A stretch of DNA of 64,000 bases from Mycteria americana. Taxonomy: Eukaryota > Chordata > Aves > Ciconiiformes > Ciconiidae. Position 1 is the first letter of the stretch. The number at the start of each line of letters is the position of its first letter. The DNA lies in contig NC_134369.1 of assembly GCF_035582795.1 (NCBI RefSeq), positions 60,698,001 to 60,762,000 on the forward strand, given 5' to 3'. Both the position numbers and the translations under genes were made by a program. Of this stretch, positions 1 through 11,623 are shown piece after piece. Under the pieces are notes generated by a model. That model had not been told where the DNA came from. It did not search any database and saw nothing but the letters and a program-made list of their open reading frames with translations.

Positions 1-1527
1 CAAACATCTATGTATGTTTTCTGATTTACTGAGTCGGTTTTGTTTTTAGCATTCTTTAAAATGCACAAGCATGCAGTCAATTTTATTTTGGTACTAACTT
101 CAGTGCTCTTGTGTCAACATACATGAAGGTTGCATTTGATCTCGCTTTAAAAAAAGTAATTTTTTTTGTATTCTGTTAATTGCCTAGTCTGTTCCCAGTA
201 TTACATAAACAATCTTAGAATTGAGAAATTGATTAGAACAGACAAAATTCAGAATAACCTTCTAAGCCCATAGGCAGTGTTGTTTCCATCCTGCAAGTTT
301 TTGCAGGATGAAAGTGGCTAATCTCCAAGAGAAGTGCCATGAAGTAAAATGGTGACTGTAAAGTAATAAACTGCCTTGGGTTTACTGAAACTGCAATACA
401 ACTATCATGAAGCACTGTCAAAGTGTTGATTTATTTGTACTACTAATATTAGAAGTAATAAAATGCAGGATTTACTGGTATGGTTATAGCATTCGGTATC
501 CATTTTATTATACAAGTCAACAGGTATTATATTGTATCGTACAATCATAAGATATTTTATAATCTAGCTTTTACTGCAGCAGAATATTCATAGGGAAAAT
601 AGTTTTGATGTTTAGCCTTCTCTCACAGAAGTGAGCATACTGGTTCTTTATATGGGTCATTTGTTGCTAACTTATTTTATCTTAAAACTATGACAAAAAG
701 AGCGCCATGAAAAGGATGTGCTTTTGGTTATTGTGAACTATATTTGGTAACTGAAATGATAATTCAGACTAGTTCTGTTTTCTACAATATATTATTTGGA
801 AACAACTGCCTTTCTCTTTAAAAATTGTTTTAAAAATATGATCAGGACTATTTATGTTCTGAAAATATTAGCTGTTATATACTTTTAAAAAATTGGATAA
901 CTAGTAGAATGGGATTTTCAGAAGTACTCAGCATCAACCTAATTCTGTCCAGAAGAAACTGAAAAATGAGAGGACTTAAAGCAGCACTTAGAAATCTCCA
1001 TGTAGATGCATGATGATATTCTTATCTGCCTCCTCAGTGAAGTTAAGGTAAAATTCTACTTAAAATTACAAACTGGGTGAGAAATATGATAATAGCCTAT
1101 CTATAGGCAGATGTAAAAGCTGTAATCTGCTAGGATTCCTCTTACTCGATGGAAAGCAAGGTATGATAGAGACAAAAATTTGGAAGAAAAATGGTTTAAA
1201 GAGAAAATGTATTTGGATACATCACTGCACAGAGATAGGACAGCATTATGAATGGGAAAGTATAACATGAATTGTCATTGAGAGCAATGTAGACATTTCA
1301 AGAAATAATACAAGTCACAAAAATGTATTACAGATCTGTGCCTTGTTAATTAAATGCCCTAATTCTAATTAACCATGCAATTATTACAAACAGACTTGTA
1401 CAGCTAGCAGATACAACTTTGGAATGCAAAGCTTTCTCAGCCACGATGATTTGCCGTAGCTACTTATGAGTACATTGGAAAAAATACTGTGATTCTTTAT
1501 AAAGTTGTCCTTATCCTTCTTTTTAAG
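1..1527 (+). other. WDR25: WDR25 intron (partial), AT-rich, no exon seen
   Basis: This is intronic sequence upstream of the first visible WDR25 exon. It ends in a polypyrimidine stretch and AAG acceptor at 1525-1527. I see no coding exon, RNA gene or recognisable repeat on either strand. The large N-terminal coding exon of WDR25 is expected further upstream, outside the window. Confidence 0.7.
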
Positions 1528-1675
1528 GTATGGGATGCTGTAGATACAGGCTGCTGTTTAAAAACATATTCCTGTCACTCCTGTGCTGTTCGAGCTGCCC
1601 GGTGGTCATCTTGTGGAAGAAGGATCCTCAGTGGGGGCTTTGATTCCATGTTGCATTTAACAGATGTAGAAACAG
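1528..1675 (+). CDS. WDR25: WDR25 coding exon (WD-repeat region, first exon in window)
   Basis: This 148-nt exon is bounded by a pyrimidine-rich AG acceptor at 1526-1527 and a GTAAAG donor at 1676. It opens in phase 0 with [14 protein letters not shown] and continues with [20 protein letters not shown] and LHLTDVETG, a WD-repeat blade in which the usual terminal WD is replaced by LTD. It ends after the first base of a glycine codon. WDR25 is a WD-repeat protein whose propeller half resembles the splicing factor PRP17/CDC40; its own function is poorly known. The wording matches vertebrate WDR25 as I remember it, and the order of the four later exons confirms the assignment. The upstream part of the protein (roughly half, judged from a human length of about 540 residues) is not in the window. 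Confidence 0.93.
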
Positions 1676-2102
1676 GTAAAGGTCACGTAAGGGTGCATTT
1701 ATAGCCCTGTCTTTATTAAGTACAGATAACTTTGGCTCTTGTAAGCCTTAATCTTTCTTCTAAAAATATAGATAAAATCTATAGATCAAAGTTAGAATTC
1801 TTGAAATGTCATCGCTAAAAAAAAATCTCAGCACTTAAGGGTAGTTTGAGATATTTAAGAAAACGGAAATATCTTTAACTTCATGATCACATGTAATTTC
1901 TGTTGTCAGATAATGCACAGATGAACAGAATGAAATGTGTATTTTTTATGCTCTGTCATGATCAGTCATTAAAGTGTTTGAAGAGCCTCTTAAGGCTGAC
2001 TTCAGTAACATTTATACATATGGTTAATTTAAACATAGGCTTGTACCTCATTCTCAGGTGGGTTGGTTTTTAGTTTGTGCTTAAAGTTAATTATGAGATT
2101 GA

Positions 2103-2129
2103 TTTTTTTTTTTTTTTTTTTTCCCCCCC
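2103..2129. repeat. T20 followed by C7 homopolymer tract
   Basis: There are twenty T followed directly by seven C within a WDR25 intron. On the opposite strand this reads G7A20, like a decayed poly(A) tail, but I see no retrotransposon body beside it. It is a likely site of length polymorphism or sequencing error. Confidence 0.9.
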
Positions 2130-4767
2130 GCCCCTCCTCAGTAGGACCTTAATTAGGAGTGTAGAAACTTAGATTCTGGTATGAAACGTTGAGACTGAAC
2201 CTGTGTTGCTTTGATGCAGTTGTGAATTTGATTTGGGATTTGATTGTTGTGACCTTAACGACTAATTTCCTGGATGCTGTCTCTCCTCATGTCTCCTTCA
2301 CAAACGAAAGAGCTTCTATCAGCTATATTTCTTCTCTCCTTTATGTATGTTATCAGCATTCATACTGCTGCATTCATTGGGGCTGTACATAATAGGGCAC
2401 CTCTGAGTGTGTATAAATGAAGGATTAGGCCTAAAATAGTACCTTGTCAACTGAAGAGATGCAATTTTATTTTTTGCACTTGATTTATTTTTAAATGTTT
2501 AACTCCTGCAAAGGTGCAATCATTTTTTGTAAGACTACAAAAGAAATCCTTACAAAAATTACAAGAAGTTCTTGTCTAGGAGGGTTTTCTCTTACGTAAC
2601 AGTAAGAAGTACATTGTACGTGAATATCTGGAGAGCAGAAGTCCTATTCAGATGAACTGGGAAAGTGGCCAAGGAAATTTGTGAATATTGTTCACATGAA
2701 AAGAAGATTCTTTTCCATGCTCTAAGAATTTATTTTTCTCAACATTTGTCATACCAGAAGTATTTAAATTCAATGATGGCTGGAAGGGAGCTGTTGTAGT
2801 TTGGGAATGTAAAACATGTGACACAGTTACGGAATACTGATGTTTCGAGAATATTCAGGTTTTGTAACGGGGAAAAGAGCTTTATATATCTGATGTAGTA
2901 GTACATGAGGTTAATATACCAAGCCTTTAATTTTGTCAGACTACTTGGTTTTTTTTATTTTCAGCCTCATTCCAGCAACCTTCTCATTTCTAGTCTCATA
3001 TATAGCTGAATCTCACTAATCCAAGGGGATTTAATTTTGACTGTAATGCCTACAAATTCTAAACAGAGTGGCTACTGCCGTTAATGGGATTTATAGCAGT
3101 AGAATAGATTTTATGTGCCTGAGTCATTCGAAGGGACTGCTGTGGGAAAAATCTCATTTTATAAAATCATAGAACGAGTTCCAAAGATACGTGATTTTAA
3201 TCATATACTTTAATTTCTAACATCTCTTTGACTTAACTATCCAGTAATGGGATAGTAGTCTGGATTAAGTTGATTGTAGTCGTTCATTTGAAAGAAGGTA
3301 TTTGTAGTGTTTTAGGCAATGACAACAGTAGCAAATTATATTTATCAAGTTTCAGAACAGATAAGCTTATAAATGGTTCTTTCCTTACTGACTTGTGAGT
3401 TATGTAGTATTTCTAACTACTTAAATAAATAAAGGCAAAATGAATGTTTATAATCCTTGAAAATACCAGATATTCAATATTGCCTTATTTCAAGAACGCG
3501 GGATTTCTTGTAGCTCCTGTGAACTGCAGTTGTAATGTTGATGTTTGGACCTGACTTTCAGTGACACACACCTCATTTGGAAAAGTATGATATGAGTGAT
3601 TGGAATTTTATTCTGATTTCCTATGCATGTGGGCCAGTTTCTGATTTCCCTCCCTGTTGTAAAGTTACTCTTTTTTTTTTCATACTTTTCAGTCAATTCT
3701 TTTCAGAGAAACAGGGCAAGCAGTTTGCCTCTGGAATCCAAATCAATTTGATATAAAAAGCCTCATTTCCATTTGAAAAACACTAAGGCAGCTATAAAAT
3801 TTTGATTTACATTAGTTCACTGAATCATTCATTCCTCCTCACTCTTCATCAGTGCTGAGATGATTTCTTCTTTGATTAACTTCAGATAGATGTTAGAACT
3901 GTTCCTTCACAGAGGACTTTTAGATAACTTTTTTGGACTTTGGTCTTAATTAGTTTCCATTGCTAGACTGAACTAACTACTAGTGTGTTTAAATGCAGTA
4001 AATGCATGCCGGTGGGATTTTATAAATACTAATGCTGTCTTTAAGGCTCTATGCTCTTGTCTCTTGTGTATGTTGTTCTGATTCAACATTTTTCTAGTCA
4101 TGTTTGCTAAAGTCTAATACTTCTTGTCTTTGTTTCAGTATAGATTTTATATATTACATCTGTGTTATAAAAATTGCCGCATGTCCTTCACCAAAAGAAA
4201 CCTAACAGTCTGAAGAGAATTACTTTTAAAAGTTTAGGAAAGGTTGCAAATACAGCTTAGTACATGCATGGTATTGAGCTGCTCAGTTGGGGTTTTTTTG
4301 TCATTTTGTGTTGGTTTTCTGTTAGGAACATAGTTTCTGCCCTATTAAACCAAAATTGTAGTCTAGCTAATTGTTTGTTCTAGGTCTGACGACAGCTAGT
4401 TACAGGATTCTTCAAAGGAATGTGCCAGCATTATTGTAACAAACAGTGCTAGAATAAATTCTTCAGGAAATTTTGTTTCTAAGCTTGGTCTTAAGTTTGG
4501 GTATCCTTTGTCCTAGGATATTGCATTTTCTGGAGTGATTTCCTTTTTTTTTAATCTTTGTGATCTGAACAACATCAGAATAGAAGCAAACACCAAAATC
4601 TCATTAATCACAAAACAGAATTTTTGTTGTTGTCATAGAAATCCTGATGCAAGGGTAGAAGATACATCCATGAAATCTTATCCTGCAGTTTTACACCATC
4701 AAACTTCTTCCCCTTGTCAAGTGTGTTTAATGAAAGTTCTTATATATAAGAAGATCTAAGATGCTGC

Positions 4768-5290
4768 AGGGAGGAAAAATGGGCTGATAGGAACCTCATG
4801 AAGTTCAACAAGGACAAATGCAAAGTCCTGCATCTGGAATGGAGTAATCCTGTGCAGCAGAACAGGCTGGTGCTAAACTGGCTAGAAAGCAGCTTTGCAG
4901 AAAAATACCTGGGGGTCCTGGTGCTGAATATGAATCAGCAGTGTTCTCTTGCAGCAAAGAAGGTCAGCTTCATCCCGGGCCCGATTAGCAAGTGTTTACC
5001 TAGTAGATAGAGAAGATGATGCCAGGCTCTTCTCAGAGATGCGCAGTGAAAGGATGAGAGGCAAAGGACAAATATAGGAACACAGGAAACTTCTTGGCTC
5101 AACTCAAGGGTCATCAAACACTGAAACAGGCTGTCCAGAGAGGCCATGGAGTCTCTATACTTGGAGATACTCAGAACTTCAGTGGACAGACCCCTAAGTA
5201 ACCTGCTGCAGCTGGACCTACTTTGAGTAGGGGTTTGGACTAGACGACCCCTGGAGGTCCAACCTACATGATTTGTTGATGCTATGATGA
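4768..5290 (+). mobile_element. CR1 LINE 3' segment with internal deletion
   Basis: The segment starts with the CR1 stretch encoding NLMKFNKDKCKVLHL (4789-4836), part of the ORF2 reverse-transcriptase end. It continues through LGVLVLNMNQQCSLAAKK and ends with the untranslated tail typical of avian CR1 (CTGGAGGTCCAACCTACATGA, then a degenerate ATGATTT/GCTATGATGA terminus near 5270-5290). The reading runs from the ORF2 part near 5015 directly into the later part encoding ARLFSEMRSE, so an internal block of a few hundred bases is missing. The frame is broken by stops. CR1 is the dominant non-LTR retrotransposon family of birds and normally inserts 5'-truncated. The family call is firm; the subfamily is not determined. 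Confidence 0.85.
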
Positions 5291-6326
5291 AGAACAGAGA
5301 AAGAAAAGAATTCAAATTATTGAGGTACAAGGAGTTCACTTGTCCTGGTTTGGTGAATATGAATGCTGTTGTACAAGTCGTCTTTTTCTAAATTCATTTT
5401 TTATAGACCATCATTTATCATCTTATTGGTCATCCCTTGCCCTAACACCAGGATGTCAAGCTAAGACTCTCCACAAATACGGTTTTCTTGAAAACTGTTG
5501 TACTTATTCAGAGTATGGGTCTGATCCAAAATATACATAAAACGTTTAAGGAACTCAAGGTTTTTCATGCATCATTCACGTGAATGGTTCTGTGGCTTTG
5601 TTTGAGGCAGTTTGCATGCAACAGTTTGCATGAGGCAAGTTTCAGTACTGCAATATGGGGTTTCATAAATATTAGTAGATCCAAAAACTGCAGCTGAGCT
5701 GCCTGTAACGATTACTGGTTAATATTTTTTTTGTTGTCTGATTTATATACATTATTTCTTTATAAAAATAAAGCTTTTTGAAAGGTTTCACAAATGTGAT
5801 AATAATGCAGCAGTCTGAACCAGTGAGACTCCCTGGTTTTGTTCATCTCTACTAACACCACACTCGCAGTCATTTTCTACTAGTAATAGTTCAGACACTT
5901 TGTTATTTACAGAGTAGTAAGTAGTGGTATATTCAGAGAGCACTGAAAAGCTTTTAAAACAATTCTAGGTCAAGTACATTTGACATTTAACTTCTGTTAC
6001 GTCCAGATGTAATGGAGATGCTCTACCAACTTCAGAAGGGTAACTGTATTTTTAAAATTTATTTATAACTATTTTATTTTTGGAATATATGTTTTATTCA
6101 TCACTGGATTTTTCATTAGTCACAAATGAATTGGTACAATAGCATAGGCAGAACATTGGCTGGGTTGATACTATTTGCATATTGTAGATACTTTTCATTT
6201 CTTTAATATTATGACAGAGGGAATGTTCCAAGAAATTTTGGCACATTTCCTATGTTGCCAAATGCTGCAGTTATATTTTAGTTCATGGACTGAGTTTGAT
6301 TTCAAATATAACGTCCTCAGAGTTAT

Positions 6327-6350
6327 AATGGGGAATTTAAATTCCCCATT
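6327..6350. repeat. Perfect 24-bp palindrome
   Basis: Two 12-base arms, AATGGGGAATTT and AAATTCCCCATT, are exact reverse complements with no spacer, centred between 6338 and 6339. The flanking bases do not extend the symmetry. It lies in a WDR25 intron with no recognised element around it. Confidence 0.95.
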
Positions 6351-7119
6351 GTTTTGAAAGTTTTCACATTACCATGGCCCGGATACTGAAATTAAGCTGT
6401 TGGTTTTGAAGGAAAGTTCAGATTATCTATAATGTGGTCACTTAAATCTGTTTGGTTTTTTTTTTTAACCTGTTTTATTTTACATTATTTTGAGAGTTTC
6501 TTAATGGAACATTTTGCACCACCAAGAGGGTGGTCCAAATTTGCTTTTCTATCTTTTCCTTTATATTCTAATTTGGTAGTCCTATAGATATAACATTATT
6601 ATTGTTAATGTAATTGTATTTGTTCACATAGGAGTTTTAGTGCTCATACATACACATCACCTCAGGTGAGCTGTGACTTTATTCTCCTATTCCTCCCCTT
6701 CTCTCCCAGTACTGGGTAGATAGTATGTTGTTTTAATATGCATGAAGGTTTTATATGACACCTCAGAAAAAAGCCCAATTGATTGATTTTTCTTTTTTTT
6801 TTTAATTTTATTTTTTCCTTTTGAATGTATACAGGCATCTTTGATGTGAGGTGTCAAGATTCCCCCCAAAATTCAGCAGTTTTAAGTAAGACGTTGAACA
6901 TAGTTTAGTGGTCGCTCTCCAGCTAGGAGGTAACAGCATTTTACTTTTTTATACTGACTAATGTAAAGTCCTTACAATAAGAAGAGAGGAAAAGCATTTA
7001 TTTTGGGGACATTTTCAAGGGTAAGAGATAAAATGATTTAATATTTCAAGCACCTTTGCACGCCAGAAACTTGTGACTATGTAGGGGAAAAAATTAGGAA
7101 ACACATATAGTCAGTATAA

Positions 7120-7300
7120 CTTCAGTTCTCGGAAAAATAATAAAGCAATTTGTAAGCATGCCAAGGTAAAATGGATAAGTAACAGCAAACGTAGATTTGT
7201 TAAGAACAAATTATGTCTGATCAATCTAATTTTCTTCTCACTGTCGTGCATGAGGGAGATTGTGACTGTAATGAGATTTTTTTTTAATATATTGTCTCAT
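7120..7300 (+). mobile_element. Ancient CR1-like LINE reverse-transcriptase remnant
   Basis: Words such as GGAAAAATAATAAAGCAATT, GATTTGTTAAGAACAAATTA and TGTCTGATCAATCTAATTTT follow the order of the CR1/L3-type reverse transcriptase around the GKI and SCLTNLI region. A later ATATTGTCTCATGTC echoes the segment just after the catalytic DFSKAFD motif. There are many stops and the ends are indistinct. Assignment is from remembered family patterns only. Confidence 0.45.
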
Positions 7301-9013
7301 GTCTTTTTGTAAACACAGTAGGGAAATCCGTTCTGCTTAGCAAGATTACTCTCAAGTCCTTGTAAGTCTTAGGCTTCACTTTTCTTTACAGATTAGTGTA
7401 AGGAAGTGAATGTTTTTGGATTATGCAGGTAGGGGTGTGAACCTGAGGACCACTGAACGCAGTTACAGAAGCATCCTGTACTCAATAGCTGTGCTGATGT
7501 TCTGTGAAAAATTCACAATGTTAAATAGCCTTTAAAATATCTGATTTCATAGTTGAGCAATTTCACAGTAGGCTTGCAGCATGAAGGAGCAGAAACATAT
7601 GTTCAAGATCTTTTTAAAGTTTTTTTTCGTACTGTGTCTGTTACTGGTGAGCCTTTAATGAATGAAGAATTGAATTAAAGCACTGTAAGAATATAAAACA
7701 CACTGCAAAGATGTAGTAGATATTGTAACTGAAGTTGTGAAAATTAAAGATTGAGAGAAACATTTGCTTTCTGCTTTGGAATAACAACCTCTCATAAAGG
7801 AAAATGTTATGTGGTATGGATTTTGCCTCAATTAGGCAAATAGATTTTCAGAAGATGTAATTTTCTACAGCCTATGAGTTGGCTGAATCGTTGTTATGCT
7901 GCCTTTAGAAACTAAAATACACTAAATATATACACATAAAGGTATATACAAGCTTGCTGATTTACACCCCTTGTACTCTATTATGGATGAGGGAGTCTTC
8001 TCCTCAAAGGACATCTTTTGCAATATATAAAATAAGGCCCCCAAAAGCTGATTGTTTAATGTTAATAAACTGAGTAATTGTAGACAAAAATATATATAAC
8101 TGACTTGCAGAAAGGTGGATCAGTGTCTCCAGCAAACACTGAAGCTGGATTTCCCAAGCCATGGGGCTAGCTTCTGTCACAGCACAGTTACAGCGTGCGA
8201 AGCAGCAAATTCTGCTCATAGTAGTAAAACACACTAAATAAAGTTTGTATGGAAAGGAGCTAGGAGTTGAATTCATTGTTTTAACGTACTAAATTGCATG
8301 AGCTATTTTGCCCCACATCATCTTCCACAGTGATCTATTCCATCTCTCGGATATTTTTCCTAAGTTTCTGAGGTTCTGAAAGATTTACAGTGCTAGAGGT
8401 TTCATAACTGTGTAGAGAATGTGCCTCAGCACTTCAGCCCTGCAGTCCTAATACCTAAAAGGGAAGGGCTTAAGGGATGTATTCATGTAAATGTTAGGAA
8501 AGTTCATTTTGCTGGGATGCAGGCATGTTTGTATGGCAAGCAGTCCGATTGAGATTCTCTATGTTGTGCATAAATTTCAGTTCTAGCAACAAGAGGGTTT
8601 CCTTGCTGTACTGTTGTGATCCTCCCCTTTTGAGTGTGTTATCTGCTGCTGCTTTGCTCCCATGCTCTTTTCTACATTCCAGCCTTCTTCTCATTTTCTG
8701 TGACATGGCAGTAGAATGAAATACATGTATGCATCTAATAACACCAAACACTGTTTACTGAGCTTCCAAAAAGAGACATTTGATTTAATTTCACTTCGGG
8801 GGGTGAGAGAATGAGAAAGAGAGCTGTATTTCAAAGTATTAATTGGAGAGCCTGAGCTTTTAAGATTAATGTATCCTGATTGCACCTCAGACCAGTCAAA
8901 AAGCTAGTGTAGTTAATATCTGCATCAAACGGGTTAAAATAGGAAAAGGAAGGGGGTTAAAGAGTATAGAGGTGAATAAGATGCTCAAGTAGTTTGCATT
9001 AATTTTATTTAAT

Positions 9014-9054
9014 ATTACACTGTAATGTAGAATTTGTAGAATTACACTGTAATG
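9014..9054 (+). repeat. Short direct repeat, 14-bp unit twice
   Basis: The 14-base word ATTACACTGTAATG occurs at 9014-9027 and 9041-9054, a 27-base period. Each copy contains the small inverted repeat ATTACA/TGTAAT. No function is suggested. Confidence 0.9.
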
Positions 9055-9107
9055 ATCTCAGTGCTATGAGAGCTTTTAGATAAATAACAGACTCTAGAAG
9101 ACAAGAA

Positions 9108-9375
9108 AATGGCAAATGCAGTGCCCGCTTCTATCTTAAAACAGGGGGAGATGGAGTAGGGAATTAGAGAATTTTAGTTTCTGGAGAAAATATTGAGCAA
9201 ATGATTGAATTACTTGGAAGTAGCTGGGGATGAGATTGAAAGGTGGACTAGTTAATAACAAGTTATGTTAAATCAATCTTCTTTCTGTGGAAAAGTTAAC
9301 AGATCTTGTAGTTAGTAGGTGAAATGCATCTTGAATTTAGTGCACATCTTTTTTGATTGTGTCTTACCTGGCTTT
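9108..9375 (+). mobile_element. Ancient CR1-like LINE reverse-transcriptase remnant
   Basis: A short frame reads MANAVPASILKQG, like the KANVVPIFKKG segment of CR1/L3 reverse transcriptases. It is followed by a degraded FLEKIL segment, then AACAAGTTATGTTAAATCAATC, TTAACAGATCTTGTAG and CTTGAATTTAGTGCACATC, which fall in the order expected for the SCLTNLI and YLDFSKAFD blocks. Frame and catalytic residues are lost. It covers nearly the same domain segment as the remnant near 7.1 kb, in the same orientation. Confidence 0.5.
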
Positions 9376-11492
9376 CTCATGTCTTAGGCTAGAGAGCACA
9401 ATGGCAAGAACAATGTATGCATTACAGAAAAAGCAGTTTTCAGAAGTCTTGTGGAGGTAAAAACATATTTTAGTAAAGTCAGTTAAACAATTAATGTTTG
9501 TCAGATTAGATGATGAGTTCCACTGGATCACTTATGTATATGTCTAATGCCATTTGGACAACAGACTTTATGGAGAATAGTGACCTCGATGCATCCTTTA
9601 TAAAGCTGTTTGACAGGATTAGTACAGGTAGGCTGCAGTTTTGCTAATTTCTGGCTGCAGTGCCATTGAAAACTTGTTGGTTATAATCCCAGGGTGTTTA
9701 TTAAACTAGGTACCAGTAGGAACCAAATTCCTTTGGGAGCAAAGTGCTATTAAACTGACTAGTGAACCTCCATGGGGAAATTCAGTATTTTCTCAAGTGC
9801 TGTGGATGAGAGTAAGATGCATGTGTACGTGGCTTTTCTAAAGCCTGCAAATGATGCCTGGTAGTGGTGTACATGAGAGCAACATCTTGTCACTCCTATA
9901 ACTGATGATTTTAATACTTTCTTCCTTCCGGTGGAGTCTTTTTTTTTCCTTCTGGAGCTGTTGGGATACTGAAAGCTCCCATGGTGAGAGATGGTCACTG
10001 TTGCATATGACTTGTAGAGAGAACCTCTGCTGCCCTTATGACTTTTTTCCCTTTTTGGGGAAGGCACTTATGGACTAAATTAATTCTTTCACTCAGTAGT
10101 GACAGAGAGGCCCTTTAGATCTTGTATGGGTAATAGGTGGAGAATCTTTTTAAAAAGAACAAAAAAAACCCTACAAAAACCAGAGTTCACGTAGAACAAC
10201 ACTCAACCCTCCCTTATGCTCCCTGCAATCTATTTTCCCTGCCCCTGCTAGCTTGAAGAGCATGTGTGGTGAAGTAAAATCTCTCTCTTCTCTTCTTTAA
10301 AATGAATAAATAAATAATTTGACAAGTCTTAGCCTCTTGACTGTGTAAGTTGAGTTCAGCAGATGGGGAGAATGGAACTGATGACAAAATCAAATAAATT
10401 AGCTCCAAATCATGAAATAAGCATAAAAAAACCCCTATATGAATGATTTTCAGTATTGTTCACTTAACAGGAAATATTTACATCTGTCACTAATGTTTTT
10501 AGCTCAAAGTATTTTCAGTTATTTAAGAAAGCCTATCTTAAGACAACTCTCACTTGCTGAAAATGTAGTTTAATGAATATTTTAAGAAACTTTTATCATA
10601 GTATTTTAAGGGTTGTTTTTTTTTTTTTTACTTCTGCAGTACCTTCTTCACTGTGGCTTAAAGTAGTAACTTTATTTAATGTGGATCTTTGTATGTGATA
10701 TGTAGAATATAAAGCACTGTTGAAATTGTGAAACTAAGCAAATGTATTTATCTTGGTCCATGCTGCTGTTCCAAAAATTATATTTCAGTGAATGTACATT
10801 AATATCATGAATTTGTTAGGATGAAAGGAAGCAGCAGACTGTGGTAAAGTCCTATAAATTAACCTAGCTGAATTTTGTTGCCTTCAAAAGTGTTGAGAAT
10901 CCAATTGATGCTAACCACAGGATCCTGTGGAGATTAGTGTACATAATTAAATGTTGAGAACAGTGTATCCATGGGAACAGCTATTGCCTTATTTCCTACT
11001 TTCAAGATGAAGTTTCACTCCTACCTTCACAGAAATACAAGTAAACAACTCAAGAGTTGTAGTATAGTTTGGGACGTGGTATTTCTGCACAGCCAGTATT
11101 TTTTCTAGTTATTTTTATCGCACTGAAAGAAAGACTATGGCTCTCTGTAGGGAAACATTCAACCATTAGATTTGTAGATTTAGTCCTGCATGTCGACTGA
11201 ACTGGGACCTCGGTGGAGCTCCTCTCCTTAGTGTGCGAAACCACTTGTTCTCTCCTTTCAGTAGGATGCAGTCAGTGGTGCAGACCCATGAGCAGGAGCA
11301 ATTTCACGTGGATAGAAATTAGTGAGTTGAGTCTTGTATTTTCAGTAAATAAGAGTAGCCCCAGATACTTGAAATGTGTTAATATAAACATATTCGTCTT
11401 TGCAACCTTGACATTTTTGAAACTAGGTTGAAATGAATAACATATTTCATTTTCTGCTCAAATTTTAATCTCTGCTTCTCACTTTATTTTAG

Positions 11493-11623
11493 GGAAGCAG
11501 ATATTTAGCAGCAAAAATGAATTTAGGATCAGTGCACTGAAGTTCCACCCTACAGAGTCAAATATTTTCATTTGTGGAGGGTTCAGCCCGGAAGTTAAAG
11601 CTTGGGATATAAGGACTTCTAAG
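11493..11623 (+). CDS. WDR25: WDR25 coding exon (WD repeat)
   Basis: This 131-nt exon follows a strong acceptor (TTTATTTTAG) and ends at AAG before GTAATG. It completes the glycine codon split by the preceding intron, then reads [19 protein letters not shown] and [20 protein letters not shown]. This is a complete WD blade ending in WDIR, with the FHP and CGG positions typical of the PRP17/WDR25 group. The two exons together total 279 nt, so the next exon begins in phase 0. The frame is intact, with no stops or frameshifts. Confidence 0.95.

Larger units (their letters stand above)
1676..11492 (+). other. WDR25: WDR25 intron, 9.8 kb
   Basis: This GT-AG intron lies between the first and second visible WDR25 exons. 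It is AT-rich and contains a T20/C7 tract (2103-2129), a CR1 3' segment (about 4768-5290), two very old CR1-like reverse-transcriptase remnants (about 7120-7300 and 9108-9375), a perfect 24-bp palindrome (6327-6350) and a short repeated motif (9014-9054). I see no further exon or RNA gene. Open frames such as 4535-4759 and 8004-8276 show no family resemblance and are probably chance. Confidence 0.85.

Noticed and set aside
4935..5339. 134-codon minus-strand open frame
   Set aside because: It is the reverse strand of the CR1 fragment at 4768-5290.
6515..6535. CTCF-like word CCACCAAGAGGGTGG
   Set aside because: Spacing differs by one base from the CTCF core; not supportable by eye.
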